Positions 52,182-60,952 of a stretch of DNA of 64,000 bases are shown one piece after another (position 1 is the first letter of the stretch; each line of letters opens with the position of its first letter). A program made the position numbers and the translations under genes. The DNA comes from Microbacterium sp. Root61 (GTDB lineage: Bacteria; Actinomycetota; Actinomycetes; Actinomycetales; Microbacteriaceae). Under the pieces are notes generated by a model that was given only the letters and a program-made list of their open reading frames with translations, searched no databases and was not told where the DNA came from. Location of the stretch: NCBI RefSeq assembly GCF_001427525.1, contig NZ_LMGU01000001.1:2453405-2517404 (forward strand), given 5' to 3'.

Positions 52182-53900
52182 GTGCGGACAGAGGCGAAGA
52201 GCCGCTCCGGGGGGTTTCTTCCAATCCTGCGCTGGCTGCCCCGGTACGAGGCGCGATGGCTGCGTGCGGACATCATCGCGGGAGTGGCCGTCGTCGCGAT
52301 GATCGTGCCGAAGAACCTCGGCTATGCCGAGATCGCGGGCATCCCGGTTCAGAACGGCCTGTACGCAGCGGCGGCCGGCGCGATCATCTACGCGCTGTTC
52401 TGCACGTCACGTCAAATCTCCACCGGACCGAGCTCGGCCTTGGCGACTGTCGCTGGGGGTGCGGTGATCGTGACCGGTGTCACCGGCGGTGATGCGGCAC
52501 AGCTCGTGGCCGCGATCACGCTGGTGACCGGCATCCTGTTGCTGCTTCTCGCGCTTTTCCGAATGGGCTGGATCGCCCAGTTCCTTTCGAGGGCCGTCGT
52601 CACCGGGTTCCTGGCCGGGGCCGCGGTCGACGTGGTCGTCGGCGAGCTGCCCAAGTTGACCGGCACCTCCGGCGAGGGCGACAACGTTTGGCGAGAGTTC
52701 GCGTCGTGGATCGTCGGCTTAGGCGCCATCCACGTCCCGACATTGGTGGTCGGCGCGGGGGCCCTCGCGGTGATCTTGGCTCTGCGATTCTGGGCGCCGA
52801 AGGTCCCTGGCGCGCTGGTGCTGGTTTTCGGCGGTCTCCTCGCCTCCTCCCTGCTCGACCTAGGCGCACGAGGCGTGGCGCTGGTCGGCGCCGTGCCGAG
52901 CGGGCTGCCCGTCCCGCAATTGCCGAGCCTCGACATCGTGCTGCGGAACGTCCCTGAGATCGTGGTTGCGTCGTTGGCGCTGCTGCTGATCGGGTTCTCG
53001 CAGACGGCAGGCGACGCCCGGTCCTTCGCGACCCGGCACCATTACCGCATCGATGCGAACCAGGAGGCGGTCGCCCAGGGGATGGCCAACGTCGGCGCCG
53101 GTCTGTTCCAGGGGATGCCGGTCTCGACGAGCCTGTCGGCCAGTTCACTCAATGACTCCGCCGGCGCGCGCACGCCCGTGGCATCGCTGACCACGGGAGG
53201 GCTGGTGATTCTGACACTGCTCTTCCTCGCGCCTCTCTTCTCGGAACTGCCGAAGGCGGTGCTGGGAGCCATCATCATCGACGCGGTCGTGTTCGGCATG
53301 ATCGACGTGAAGGAGTTCGCTCGCTTGCGGCGCGTGTCCAGATTCGATTTCTGGATTGCTGTGGCGGCGCTGGTGGGGGTGCTCTCGGCGGGCGTGCTGT
53401 TCGGGATCGTCATCGGCATCGCGTTGTCGCTCGGGTGGCTGATCTACGTCTCGACGCGACCCGCCATGCCTCTTCTGGGCCGCGAGCCCGGCACCCAGGT
53501 CTTCCGCGACATCGACCTCAACCCTGCCGATGAGACCTTCCCCGGGATCGCCGTGATACGTCTGGACGGCGGCCTGTTCTTCGCCACCGCGGAGGCACTC
53601 GATGAGCGCATCCGCGAAATCATCTCCACGGACCCGCCCCTCACGGCACTGGTGATCGATCTGGAAGGCGTCGCGTTCGTCGACTCGCAGGGCGCAGCGA
53701 AACTCACCGAACTCGTCGACCTGATGGACGCCGAGGGCGTCACGCTGCGACTGGCCCGAATCAAATCACGAGTCCTCGCCGTGCTGAAGGCCGAGGGCAT
53801 CCTCGATCGGATCGGCACCGACCACGTTCACGGCAACGTCCACCGGGCCGTGCAGGCGCAACTGGCCCAGAGCGCAGAGGACGAGACGAGCGGAAGCTGA
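52182..53900 (+). CDS. SulP-family anion transporter with STAS domain
   Basis: 572 residues from the GTG at 52182, which has GGAGG 6 nt upstream; a TTG 39 nt earlier has no SD. About 10-14 membrane helices, with the SulP signature region PVQNGLYAAAAGAIIYALFC, and a STAS domain at about 440-555 (VIDLEGVAFVDSQGAAKL). Substrate may be sulfate, bicarbonate or another anion; SulP specificity is not readable from sequence. Codon usage is slightly less G/C-extreme than in the neighbouring blocks. Ends before a hairpin at 53953. Confidence 0.92.
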   Translation: MRTEAKSRSGGFLPILRWLPRYEARWLRADIIAGVAVVAMIVPKNLGYAEIAGIPVQNGLYAAAAGAIIYALFCTSRQISTGPSSALATVAGGAVIVTGVTGGDAAQLVAAITLVTGILLLLLALFRMGWIAQFLSRAVVTGFLAGAAVDVVVGELPKLTGTSGEGDNVWREFASWIVGLGAIHVPTLVVGAGALAVILALRFWAPKVPGALVLVFGGLLASSLLDLGARGVALVGAVPSGLPVPQLPSLDIVLRNVPEIVVASLALLLIGFSQTAGDARSFATRHHYRIDANQEAVAQGMANVGAGLFQGMPVSTSLSASSLNDSAGARTPVASLTTGGLVILTLLFLAPLFSELPKAVLGAIIIDAVVFGMIDVKEFARLRRVSRFDFWIAVAALVGVLSAGVLFGIVIGIALSLGWLIYVSTRPAMPLLGREPGTQVFRDIDLNPADETFPGIAVIRLDGGLFFATAEALDERIREIISTDPPLTALVIDLEGVAFVDSQGAAKLTELVDLMDAEGVTLRLARIKSRVLAVLKAEGILDRIGTDHVHGNVHRAVQAQLAQSAEDETSGS

Positions 53901-53952
53901 CTCTGACGCGTGACGCCGAGTCAGTCAACTGAGATCAGCCGTGCCGGGGGCA

Positions 53953-53982
53953 GATTCCCGCCGTAGATGTAGTGCGGGAATC
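53953..53982 (+). terminator. Hairpin after sulP
   Basis: GATTCCCGC (53953-53961), 12-nt loop, GCGGGAATC (53974-53982), 9 bp perfect, 52 bp after the SulP stop. Terminator-like but without a U tract; could also be an operator upstream of pfkB. Confidence 0.5.
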
Positions 53983-54077
53983 AGCGTGATTCGCCGTTGC
54001 GACCACAAGCGCCCCGCAACGCGTCTGGTGGGCAACACCCAAACTACGTGCCCCTCGGCGTGGAGCCCTCGGGCTCG

Positions 54078-54092
54078 TACACTGACCCCATG
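54078..54092 (+). promoter_or_regulatory. Leaderless promoter of pfkB
   Basis: TACACT (54078-54083) ends 6 nt before the ATG at 54090. With no SD upstream, a leaderless transcript starting at or next to the A of ATG is likely. No clear -35 is visible. Confidence 0.55.
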
Positions 54093-55082
54093 GCAGCACA
54101 TGGGAAGCACCCGCTCCATCACGATCCCATCGTCACGGTGACCCCGAACCCCGCGCTCGACATCGGAACCACCGCTGCTCAGGTGGTGCCCGAGCATAAG
54201 ATGCGCTGTGGGCCCACCCGGTTGGATCCGGGTGGCGGCGGGATCAATGTCTCGCGTGTCATACACAACCTCGGCGGCCGATCGATCGCCGTGTACACGG
54301 TCGGCGGTCCGACCGGCCAGGCCTACCGCGACTTGCTCGAGCGAGAAGGCATCGTCGGCCGTGCCGTTCGTGTCGCCGCCAACACGCGCTCGAGTTTCAC
54401 CGTCGATGAGACTGACACTGGCCGGCAGTTCCGGTTCGTGCTGCCCGGTCCCGAGCTGAGAGAGCCTGAGTGGAGGGCCCTCCTGTCTGCGGTGGCCGAC
54501 GACATGCCCATCGGCGGATACATCGTGCCGAGCGGAAGCCTGCCTCCCGGCGCCCCGGTGGACCTCTATGCACGCATCGCGCGGCTCGCCCGCGAGAAAG
54601 GGACACGGTGCGTCATCGATACGTCCGGTGAGGCCTTGCGCGCTGCACTCGACGAGGGCGTGTACCTGATCAAGCCGAGCCGGCGCGAACTGGGCGAACT
54701 GGTCGGTGCCCAACTCCATGATGAGGTCGAAATGCAGGAGGCCGCTCGCGAACTCGTGCATACCGGTGGGTGCGAAGTGGTGGCTCTCACCATGGCGGCC
54801 GACGGCGCACTGGTTGTCACCGCAAACGAGGCGTTGCGCCTGCCCGCGGCACCGATTGAGGCTAAGAGCACTGTCGGGGCCGGCGATTCTTTCCTCGGGG
54901 GATTCGTGTTTCGGCTCGCTCAGGGGAATGACGTGACCACGTCATTCCGCACGGCGGTCGCCTCTGGCGGCGCCACCGCTATGCTGCCGGGAACCGAACT
55001 GTGTCATTCGGACGACGTCCACGCACTGGAGGCGGGCCTCACCCCGATCGACGTCACGCGCGAACGACGCCCACATTCCTGA
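54090..55082 (+). CDS. pfkB: 6-phosphofructokinase II (PfkB family)
   Basis: 330 residues. The sequence follows E. coli Pfk-2 closely: VTPNPALD near the start, PGGGGINVSRVIHNLGG (substrate), VVPSGSLPPG, IDTSGEALRAAL, STVGAGDSFLGGFVF (anion hole and catalytic Asp) and the C-terminal GTELCHSDDVHAL. It phosphorylates fructose 6-phosphate; tagatose-6-phosphate or fructose-1-phosphate kinase are less likely alternatives. The ATG is chosen because of the TACACT box 6 nt before it. A Pfk-2 beside a SulP gene is not a standard glycolytic context. Confidence 0.9.
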   Translation: MAAHGKHPLHHDPIVTVTPNPALDIGTTAAQVVPEHKMRCGPTRLDPGGGGINVSRVIHNLGGRSIAVYTVGGPTGQAYRDLLEREGIVGRAVRVAANTRSSFTVDETDTGRQFRFVLPGPELREPEWRALLSAVADDMPIGGYIVPSGSLPPGAPVDLYARIARLAREKGTRCVIDTSGEALRAALDEGVYLIKPSRRELGELVGAQLHDEVEMQEAARELVHTGGCEVVALTMAADGALVVTANEALRLPAAPIEAKSTVGAGDSFLGGFVFRLAQGNDVTTSFRTAVASGGATAMLPGTELCHSDDVHALEAGLTPIDVTRERRPHS

Positions 55083-55163
55083 TGCGCCTTCCGAACGTGT
55101 CCGCCGACCGACCGACATTCGCATCCAGCCCTATCGTCCGGCCAGTTGCTCGTCGACGACGCA

Positions 55164-55213
55164 GATGTTGGGCGGGTCGGCTCAGTCCTCCGAGGCCGCC
55201 CCGCCGCAACATC
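55164..55213. terminator. Bidirectional terminator-like palindrome between pfkB and acyl-CoA dehydrogenase genes
   Basis: GATGTTGGGCGGG (55164-55176) pairs with CCCGCCGCAACATC (55200-55213) with one bulge, and the loop contains a partial inner stem. Convergent genes lie on both sides. The rest of the 245-bp gap shows only a short TAAAGG/CCTTTA pair. Confidence 0.55.
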
Positions 55214-55327
55214 TCATCGATTTCATGGATCAACTCACGCAACTGAGCTCAGGTTGAAAGCCGAGGATCAACTTAAAGGCCGTGAAGTCGCACCTTTACA
55301 GACGTCTCACACCGGTTCAGCGAACGG

Positions 55328-56491
55328 TCAGCGCTTGCCGACGATCTGGCGGCTGACGAGGTCACGCATGATCTCGTTGGTGCCGCCGTAGATGCGGTGC
55401 ACGCGGGCGTCGAGGAACGCGCGGGCGATCGGGTACTCGGTGATGTACCCGTAGCCGCCGTGCAGCTGCACGCCGGTGTCGAGCAGCTCCCACTCGCGGT
55501 CGGTGGTCCAGAACTTGACCTTCGCGGCCTCTTCAGCCGTGAGCTTCTTCTCGGTGTAGAGCATCATGGCGCGGTCGACGTAGGCCCACATCACGTCGAC
55601 CGTGGTGGCCATGTCGGCGAGCTTGAAGCGCGTGTTCTGGAAGTCGGCGATCGGCTGGCCGAACGCCTCGCGGCTGAGCGTGTAGTCGCGCGTCCAGACG
55701 AACGCGGCCTCGCCCGCGGCGGCAGCCGCGACACCGATCGAGAGGCGCTCGAGCGGCAGGTTCATCATGAGCTGGATGAAGCCGAGCCCCTCCTTGCCGC
55801 CGATGAGGTTCTCGTCCGGCACGAACACGTCCACGAACGACATCTCCGCCGTGTCCCAGCCGTGGAAGCCCATCTTCTCGAGCTTCTTGCTGTGCTCGAA
55901 ACCGGCCATGCCGTCCTCGAGGATGACGAGGCTGAAGGCGTCGGCCTTGTTGCCCTCGCCCGTCTTGACGAACGTGACGACGATGTCGGCGGTCGCGCCC
56001 GACGAGATGAACGTCTTGGCGCCGTTGACGATGTAGCCGCCGTCGACCTTCTTCGCGGTGGTCTTGATGCCGCGCAGGTCGGACCCGGTGCCGGGCTCGG
56101 TCATCGCGAGCGCGCCGAGCACTTCGCCCGTGGCCATGCGGGGGAGCCACTTCTCCTTCTGCTCCTGCGTGCCCATGTGCGCGATGTACGGCACGGCGAG
56201 GTCGTCCTGGATGCCGAAAGCCCCGGCGAGCGAGCCGTAGCCGGCGCCGATGACCTCTTCGAGCACGATCGAGCGGAAGCGGTAGTCCTGCAGCATCCCG
56301 GCGCCGCCGAACTCCTCGGGAACCGAGAGTCCGATGATGCCCGCCTCGCCCGCGGCGAGCATGGTCGCGCGGTCGATCTCGCCGTCGACCTCCCACTGCT
56401 TGCGCTTCTCTTCGCTCGCGAAGCGCTTGAGGAACTCCTTGACGACGTCGCGGAACGCCTCGTGGTCTTCGTCGTAGATCTGGCGATCCAT
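55328..56491 (-). CDS. Acyl-CoA dehydrogenase
   Basis: 387 residues from MDRQIYDEDHEAF with AAGGA 9 nt upstream. Standard ACAD motifs: LAMTEPGTGSDLRGIKT (FAD), RIYGGTNEIMRDLVSRQI, and QLHGGYGYITEYPIARAFLD; the Glu of GGTNEIM is the usual catalytic base position. It catalyses alpha,beta-dehydrogenation of acyl-CoA, passing electrons to ETF. It is single here, without an enoyl-CoA hydratase neighbour, so chain-length preference is not inferable. Confidence 0.95.
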   Translation of the reverse strand: MDRQIYDEDHEAFRDVVKEFLKRFASEEKRKQWEVDGEIDRATMLAAGEAGIIGLSVPEEFGGAGMLQDYRFRSIVLEEVIGAGYGSLAGAFGIQDDLAVPYIAHMGTQEQKEKWLPRMATGEVLGALAMTEPGTGSDLRGIKTTAKKVDGGYIVNGAKTFISSGATADIVVTFVKTGEGNKADAFSLVILEDGMAGFEHSKKLEKMGFHGWDTAEMSFVDVFVPDENLIGGKEGLGFIQLMMNLPLERLSIGVAAAAAGEAAFVWTRDYTLSREAFGQPIADFQNTRFKLADMATTVDVMWAYVDRAMMLYTEKKLTAEEAAKVKFWTTDREWELLDTGVQLHGGYGYITEYPIARAFLDARVHRIYGGTNEIMRDLVSRQIVGKR

Positions 56492-56655
56492 GTGCCGGTC
56501 CTTCCCTGTCCGCGTCGCGCGGTCCGTGTCGAGGCGACGGTTCGTGGAGCCGCGTCGCCGCTGCGATTGTAGGGTACCGGGATGGGCGCGCGCTGAACCC
56601 CTGTGACATCGCATCCCGCGAACGATGGAACTGGGTACCGCGTTGTGGGATGCCT

Positions 56656-58317
56656 CTATCCGATGTAGCCGCTGGCGGGTTCGAGTCCGAAGAACTCCTC
56701 GAACGTGTGCCAGCCGCCGTCGTGATACTCACGCGCCAGATCGGGCCCGATGTACCGCAGGTGCCACGGCTCGGGGAGGTAGCCGGTCACCGGGGTCCCC
56801 CCGTCCTCGTACCGCACGATCCAGCCGTACTCGAACGCATGCGCAAGGACCCACTGCCCCTGCGCCGTCGCGGCGAGGTCGTCGAGCGTTCCGCACCCGC
56901 CGGCGCACGCCACCACGTCGGCCGCGAGTCCGCTCTGGTGCTCGCTGTAGCCGGGTCGCGCGCTGACCAGATCGGCCCCGTCCGTACCGCGGGCCGCCAC
57001 CTGGTTGCCGTACGAGGTCACCTGGGTCGTGTACGACCGATAGCCGCTCTCGAGCGCGATCTCACCGACACCGGCGGTCGCCGCGGCAGCGGCCATGGCG
57101 GCGAGTGAGGCTGCGGCATCCGATCGCAGAGCCCCACCGGAGAGACTGCGGACGCCCTCCGGCATCGCGACCGACGCCGGGGCGTAGTCGAGCGGGACGA
57201 ACGGGCGGACCTTGTTGATGACGACCCAGACGCGCGCCGGATCGGCCAGGGAGACGCATGGCGCCATGCCGGATGCCACGGCCTGCCGGAACTCGGTGGC
57301 GCCGCCCATCGCGGCGATGGTCGCGGCGTCGTCGCCGGCCGTCAGTGCGGCGGTGACCTCCGGTGTGTCGCACGGGCTGATGGCCGCGAGCTCCGCGACG
57401 GCGGAGGGCGCCGGTGGCGGCACGGGCGGCGGGGCGATCGACGCGGCCACCTGGGGCACCGGGGCGAGCAGGGCGAGCGCACCCGCACTGTCGGACACGG
57501 GGGAACCGGTGACGGCGGCGGTCACGGCGGCTGCGCCTCCGAACACCAGGGCCCCCGCCGCAGCGATGACGAAGACGGCCCGGATGCGTGCGGCCCGACG
57601 CTGCCGGGCGTGCCGCACGGGAGCGGCGGCACCCGCCATCAGGTCACCGCCGCGCGCGGCACGGCGGACCGAGATCGAGACGGCGGGTGCCTGTCCCCGC
57701 GACGGCACGATCGGGCGGACCGAGGTCGTGGGCGTCCAGCGCGGATGGAAGATCGGCGGGGTTTCGGTCGCAGACGCCAGCGCTCTCGCCGGTGCCGGCA
57801 TGATCGGCGGCGGAAGGTAATGCGGGTCTTCGTCGAGCGGGAGGTCGGGGATGACGAGATCGACGGCGTGCGCGTCCGCCGCCTCGGTGAGCGCGAGGTC
57901 CGGCACCATCGGCGCATCGACTCGGCGACCGGATGCCGCGTGGTTCCGCCGCACCGGAACCGGCGGCGAGAAGGACTCGGGGGTTGCCGGGTCGATGGTC
58001 GGGACCGTGGCAGCGGCCGGCGCCGGGGCCGCGGGCGCCGTCGTAGCCGTGGGGTTCGTTGCGGCCGGAAAGTCGAGCGGGACGAGCGGCGACGGCGTCG
58101 ATCTGTGGTGGCGGGCGCGCAGGGCGCTGGTCGCGGGGATCGCGGACGGCTGCTCGGCATGACCCTCGACGGGGTGGTGCTCGCGCAGCGCTCTGCGGCT
58201 GATGGCCGCGTGGGTGCTCGACCCTGCGGTGTCGATGGCAGCAGGCATCGCCTCGGCACGCGGCGATCGGCGGGCGCGTCGAGTAAGGGGGGATTCGTGC
58301 GGTTCGGGACCCGTCAC
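56656..58317 (-). CDS. VanY-like D-alanyl-D-alanine carboxypeptidase (M15B) with long N-terminal region
   Basis: 553 residues from the GTG at 58317, which follows a CAGAAT box by 6 nt (leaderless-like); an ATG at 58248 (530 residues) is the main alternative. About 220 cytosolic Pro/Ala-rich residues precede one membrane helix (FVIAAAGALVFGGAAAVTAA). The extracytoplasmic M15 domain has LESGYRSYTTQ, GYSEHQSGLAADV (His and Asp zinc ligands) and EPWHLRYIG (catalytic Glu and third ligand). It would trim D-Ala from peptidoglycan stem peptides. The long cytosolic arm is unusual for VanY. Confidence 0.87.
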   Translation of the reverse strand: MTGPEPHESPLTRRARRSPRAEAMPAAIDTAGSSTHAAISRRALREHHPVEGHAEQPSAIPATSALRARHHRSTPSPLVPLDFPAATNPTATTAPAAPAPAAATVPTIDPATPESFSPPVPVRRNHAASGRRVDAPMVPDLALTEAADAHAVDLVIPDLPLDEDPHYLPPPIMPAPARALASATETPPIFHPRWTPTTSVRPIVPSRGQAPAVSISVRRAARGGDLMAGAAAPVRHARQRRAARIRAVFVIAAAGALVFGGAAAVTAAVTGSPVSDSAGALALLAPVPQVAASIAPPPVPPPAPSAVAELAAISPCDTPEVTAALTAGDDAATIAAMGGATEFRQAVASGMAPCVSLADPARVWVVINKVRPFVPLDYAPASVAMPEGVRSLSGGALRSDAAASLAAMAAAAATAGVGEIALESGYRSYTTQVTSYGNQVAARGTDGADLVSARPGYSEHQSGLAADVVACAGGCGTLDDLAATAQGQWVLAHAFEYGWIVRYEDGGTPVTGYLPEPWHLRYIGPDLAREYHDGGWHTFEEFFGLEPASGYIG

Positions 58318-58449
58318 CAGCCCATTCTGTCCCGGAAGCCCCCGATCGATCCACCCCCGTGCGCGTGTTCGTGGTGACTGGTGAGCCACCCGTTCGAGGA
58401 ACGCATCGCCCACCTTGACAGAGTTTCGTATCTATGTTCCCATTGGTGA

Positions 58450-59523
58450 ATGCGGTGGCAAGGACAGGAACTGGGTGTGGCGGATGCCGCGGCCCTGCCC
58501 GGACTCGAACGCCTCGACGGTCTCGTACGTTCGGTCACGACTCCGGAGTTCGCCGGCATGACCTTCCACGAGGTGATGTGCAAGAGCGCCCTCAACCACG
58601 TGCCGGGTGCATCGGCGATGCCGTTCGACTGGACGGTGAACCCGTACCGCGGCTGCTCCCACGCATGCGTCTACTGCTTCGCGCGCGGGACGCACGAGTA
58701 CCTCGACCTCGATGCAGGGCGCGACTTCGACTCGCAGGTCGTCGTGAAGGTGAACGTCGCCGAAGTGCTGACCAAGGAGCTGCGGCGCGGGTCGTGGCAG
58801 CACGAGCCGGTCATGCTCGGCACGAACACCGATCCGTATCAGCGGGCCGAGGGGCGGTATCGGCTCATGCCGGGAATCGTATCGGCGCTCACCGAATCGG
58901 GCACGCCGTTCTCGATCCTCACGAAGGGAACGCTGCTGCGCCGGGACCTGCCGCTGCTGCAGGAGGCCGCGGCATCCGTCCCCATCTCGATCGCGATGTC
59001 GATCGCCGTGTTCGACGAATCGCTGCAGCACTCCCTCGAGCCGGGGACTCCGACCGCGCATGCCCGCCTCGCGACGGTGCGCGCCGCGGCCGACGCGGGG
59101 TTCCGCGTGACGGTGTTCCTGATGCCGATCCTCCCCCACATGACCGACTCGATCGCGGCGCTGGATGACGCCCTCGCGCAGATCAAGGCGTCCGGCGCGA
59201 GCCGCGTCGTCTACGGCGCCCTGCATCTTCGCCCCGGGGCGAAGTCCTGGTTCATGCGGTGGCTGGGTCGCGAGCGACCCGACCTGGTGTCGTCCTACCT
59301 CGGGCTGTATCCCGGCATGGCGTCTGTAGCACCGAAGCCGTACCGGTCCTGGCTGAGCAAGCGGATGCGGCCGCTCCTCCGGGTCCACGGCCTGAACGGT
59401 CATGACGAGGAGGACCCGCCGCGCGGGTCCGCACCGCCGGGTCTTGCAGTGCGGTCCACCGTCGTCACGACCTCGAGGGGGCGCGCGGTGGCTGCCGCCC
59501 TCGAGGCCGACCGCTTGTTCTAG
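58450..59523 (+). CDS. Rv2578c-family radical SAM protein
   Basis: 357 residues. The cluster motif is NPYRGCSHACVYCFARGTHE (CxxxCxxC), followed by MLGTNTDPYQRAEGRYRLMP and SIAMSIAVFDESLQHSLEPG. Rv2578c-type radical SAM proteins are conserved in actinobacteria, and their reaction is unknown. The ATG at 58450 is preceded by a TATGTT box (58433-58438) 11 nt upstream. Its TAG stop shares CTAG with the stop of the convergent M23 gene. Confidence 0.93.
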   Translation: MRWQGQELGVADAAALPGLERLDGLVRSVTTPEFAGMTFHEVMCKSALNHVPGASAMPFDWTVNPYRGCSHACVYCFARGTHEYLDLDAGRDFDSQVVVKVNVAEVLTKELRRGSWQHEPVMLGTNTDPYQRAEGRYRLMPGIVSALTESGTPFSILTKGTLLRRDLPLLQEAAASVPISIAMSIAVFDESLQHSLEPGTPTAHARLATVRAAADAGFRVTVFLMPILPHMTDSIAALDDALAQIKASGASRVVYGALHLRPGAKSWFMRWLGRERPDLVSSYLGLYPGMASVAPKPYRSWLSKRMRPLLRVHGLNGHDEEDPPRGSAPPGLAVRSTVVTTSRGRAVAAALEADRLF

Positions 59524-60824
59524 GGGAAGTCGACGATCGCGAGGTTGAGTGGCAGCTCGAGGGTCCGCGACTCCGACTTCGGCAGCTTGCCCTGCAGGAA
59601 CGTCCCCGACAGATAGTCGTCCGCGTCGGCGATGGCCGACGGATCGACCTGGCCGTCATAGTCGAAGCTCTTGAACTCGTACGGCAACGAGTCCGCCTCG
59701 AGCAGGCTCGGGCCATCCATCAGCTGGAAGTGCAAGTGCGAGGCGTTCGCGTTGCCGGTGTTTCCGAGCTTGCCGATGACCTGCCCCTCGGTCACTTTGT
59801 CGCCGGGCTTGACGGTGAGTGAGCCGGAGATCATGTGGGCGTACATGGCGTACACGCCGCCGCCGATGTCCAGCACGACGTGGTTGCCGTCGACGTTCTC
59901 GACCGTGAGCTTCGCGGCCAGTTCGGGGTTGTGGGCCGGCAGCGTGCCGGGAGCGTTGGCCTCCATGCCATCGAGGATCGAGACGACCGTGCCGTCGGCG
60001 ACGGCGAGGATCTCGGTGCCGTAGTCGACGTAGCTCTCGTTGCTGGTCTTGTCGCCCGAGTAGAACTCGCCCGCATCGTTGGTGCGCTTCCAGTCGATGG
60101 CGAAGCGCTGGCTGTTGTTCAGCTTGCCGTTGACCGACATCACGGAGCTGCGGTGCGGGAAGCCCGGCTCGCAGCAGCCGTTGAGAGCGATCCAGTTGTC
60201 GCCGCGCAGCGGGGGCGCGATGACCGGCACGGTCTCGGTGGAGATCGCGACGGGCGTGGTCAGGTAGTCGATCGGCCCCGGCGTGCCGAATGCCGGCGAC
60301 GCGGCGCCGGTTCCGTAGAGGTGGTGCAGCAGCGCCGTCGGGACGTCGTCGAGCGAATCGAGGGTGAAGTCGATGAACAGCACCCGGCTCTCCTGCGGTG
60401 CGATCACGGCGGTGTCGACGTAGCCCGCGGGCAGCGAGCGCAGCCGGTTGCAGTCTCCGAACGTGCACGTGGTGTCGACCAGCGCGGCACCGGAGAAGCT
60501 CGCGATGATCTTCGTCGGCTTGAGGCCATCGACCACCTCGATGCGCTCGAGCGTGGCCGGTTCGGCCGTCGCGTTGGTGAGCTGCAGGTCGTAGACGACG
60601 TGGTACTTGCCGTCCGAGCCACGGAATGGCAGCGGTGCGTTGCCGATGGGGATGACCGTGATCGCGGTGAACGCGTCCGGCACGGTGACGCCTGCGACGG
60701 AGTCGGCGGGTGGCGGCGCGGTGGTGGCCGTGGTGGGATCGGCTTCCGCCGAGCACCCAGTCGCGACGAGTGCGACCGCGGCGACCAACGAGACGAACAG
60801 CAAGGGCACGCGGCGGATTGTCAC
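59520..60824 (-). CDS. M23-family peptidase-like lipoprotein
   Basis: 434 residues. Lipobox VALVATGCSAEAD gives a lipoprotein anchored outside the membrane. The N-terminal half is a beta-rich domain with several Cys (TTCTFGDCNRLR, NGCCEPG). The M23/LytM region is at about 215-370: GFPHRSSVM and RFAIDWKR (His and Asp ligands), then ASHLHFQL (HxH). The full ligand set suggests an active peptidoglycan endopeptidase, although the N-terminal domain is not one I recognise. GTG start, GGAG 8 nt upstream. Confidence 0.88.
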   Translation of the reverse strand: MTIRRVPLLFVSLVAAVALVATGCSAEADPTTATTAPPPADSVAGVTVPDAFTAITVIPIGNAPLPFRGSDGKYHVVYDLQLTNATAEPATLERIEVVDGLKPTKIIASFSGAALVDTTCTFGDCNRLRSLPAGYVDTAVIAPQESRVLFIDFTLDSLDDVPTALLHHLYGTGAASPAFGTPGPIDYLTTPVAISTETVPVIAPPLRGDNWIALNGCCEPGFPHRSSVMSVNGKLNNSQRFAIDWKRTNDAGEFYSGDKTSNESYVDYGTEILAVADGTVVSILDGMEANAPGTLPAHNPELAAKLTVENVDGNHVVLDIGGGVYAMYAHMISGSLTVKPGDKVTEGQVIGKLGNTGNANASHLHFQLMDGPSLLEADSLPYEFKSFDYDGQVDPSAIADADDYLSGTFLQGKLPKSESRTLELPLNLAIVDFP

Positions 60825-60838
60825 GCAGAGACTCCATC

Positions 60839-60855
60839 CTTCAGTTTTCCTGAAG
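60839..60855. other. Short hairpin before the M23 lipoprotein gene
   Basis: CTTCAG, 5-nt loop, CTGAAG, perfect 6-bp stem about 15 nt upstream of the M23 start and overlapping its leader. Possible operator or leader hairpin. Confidence 0.3.
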
Positions 60856-60952
60856 CCTATCGGGCCGGGGAAAGCGGTACTGACCGCCGCCCGCCCCCGA
60901 TATCGGGGTCAGCACGGGTGACGGATGCCGCAGCATGGGCCACGATGTGACC

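Noticed and set aside
58415..58443. Consensus TTGACA as -35 for the radical SAM gene
   Set aside because: The nearest TAnnnT box (58433) is only 12 nt away, too short for a sigma70 spacing, and no -10 lies at 16-18 nt; likely chance.
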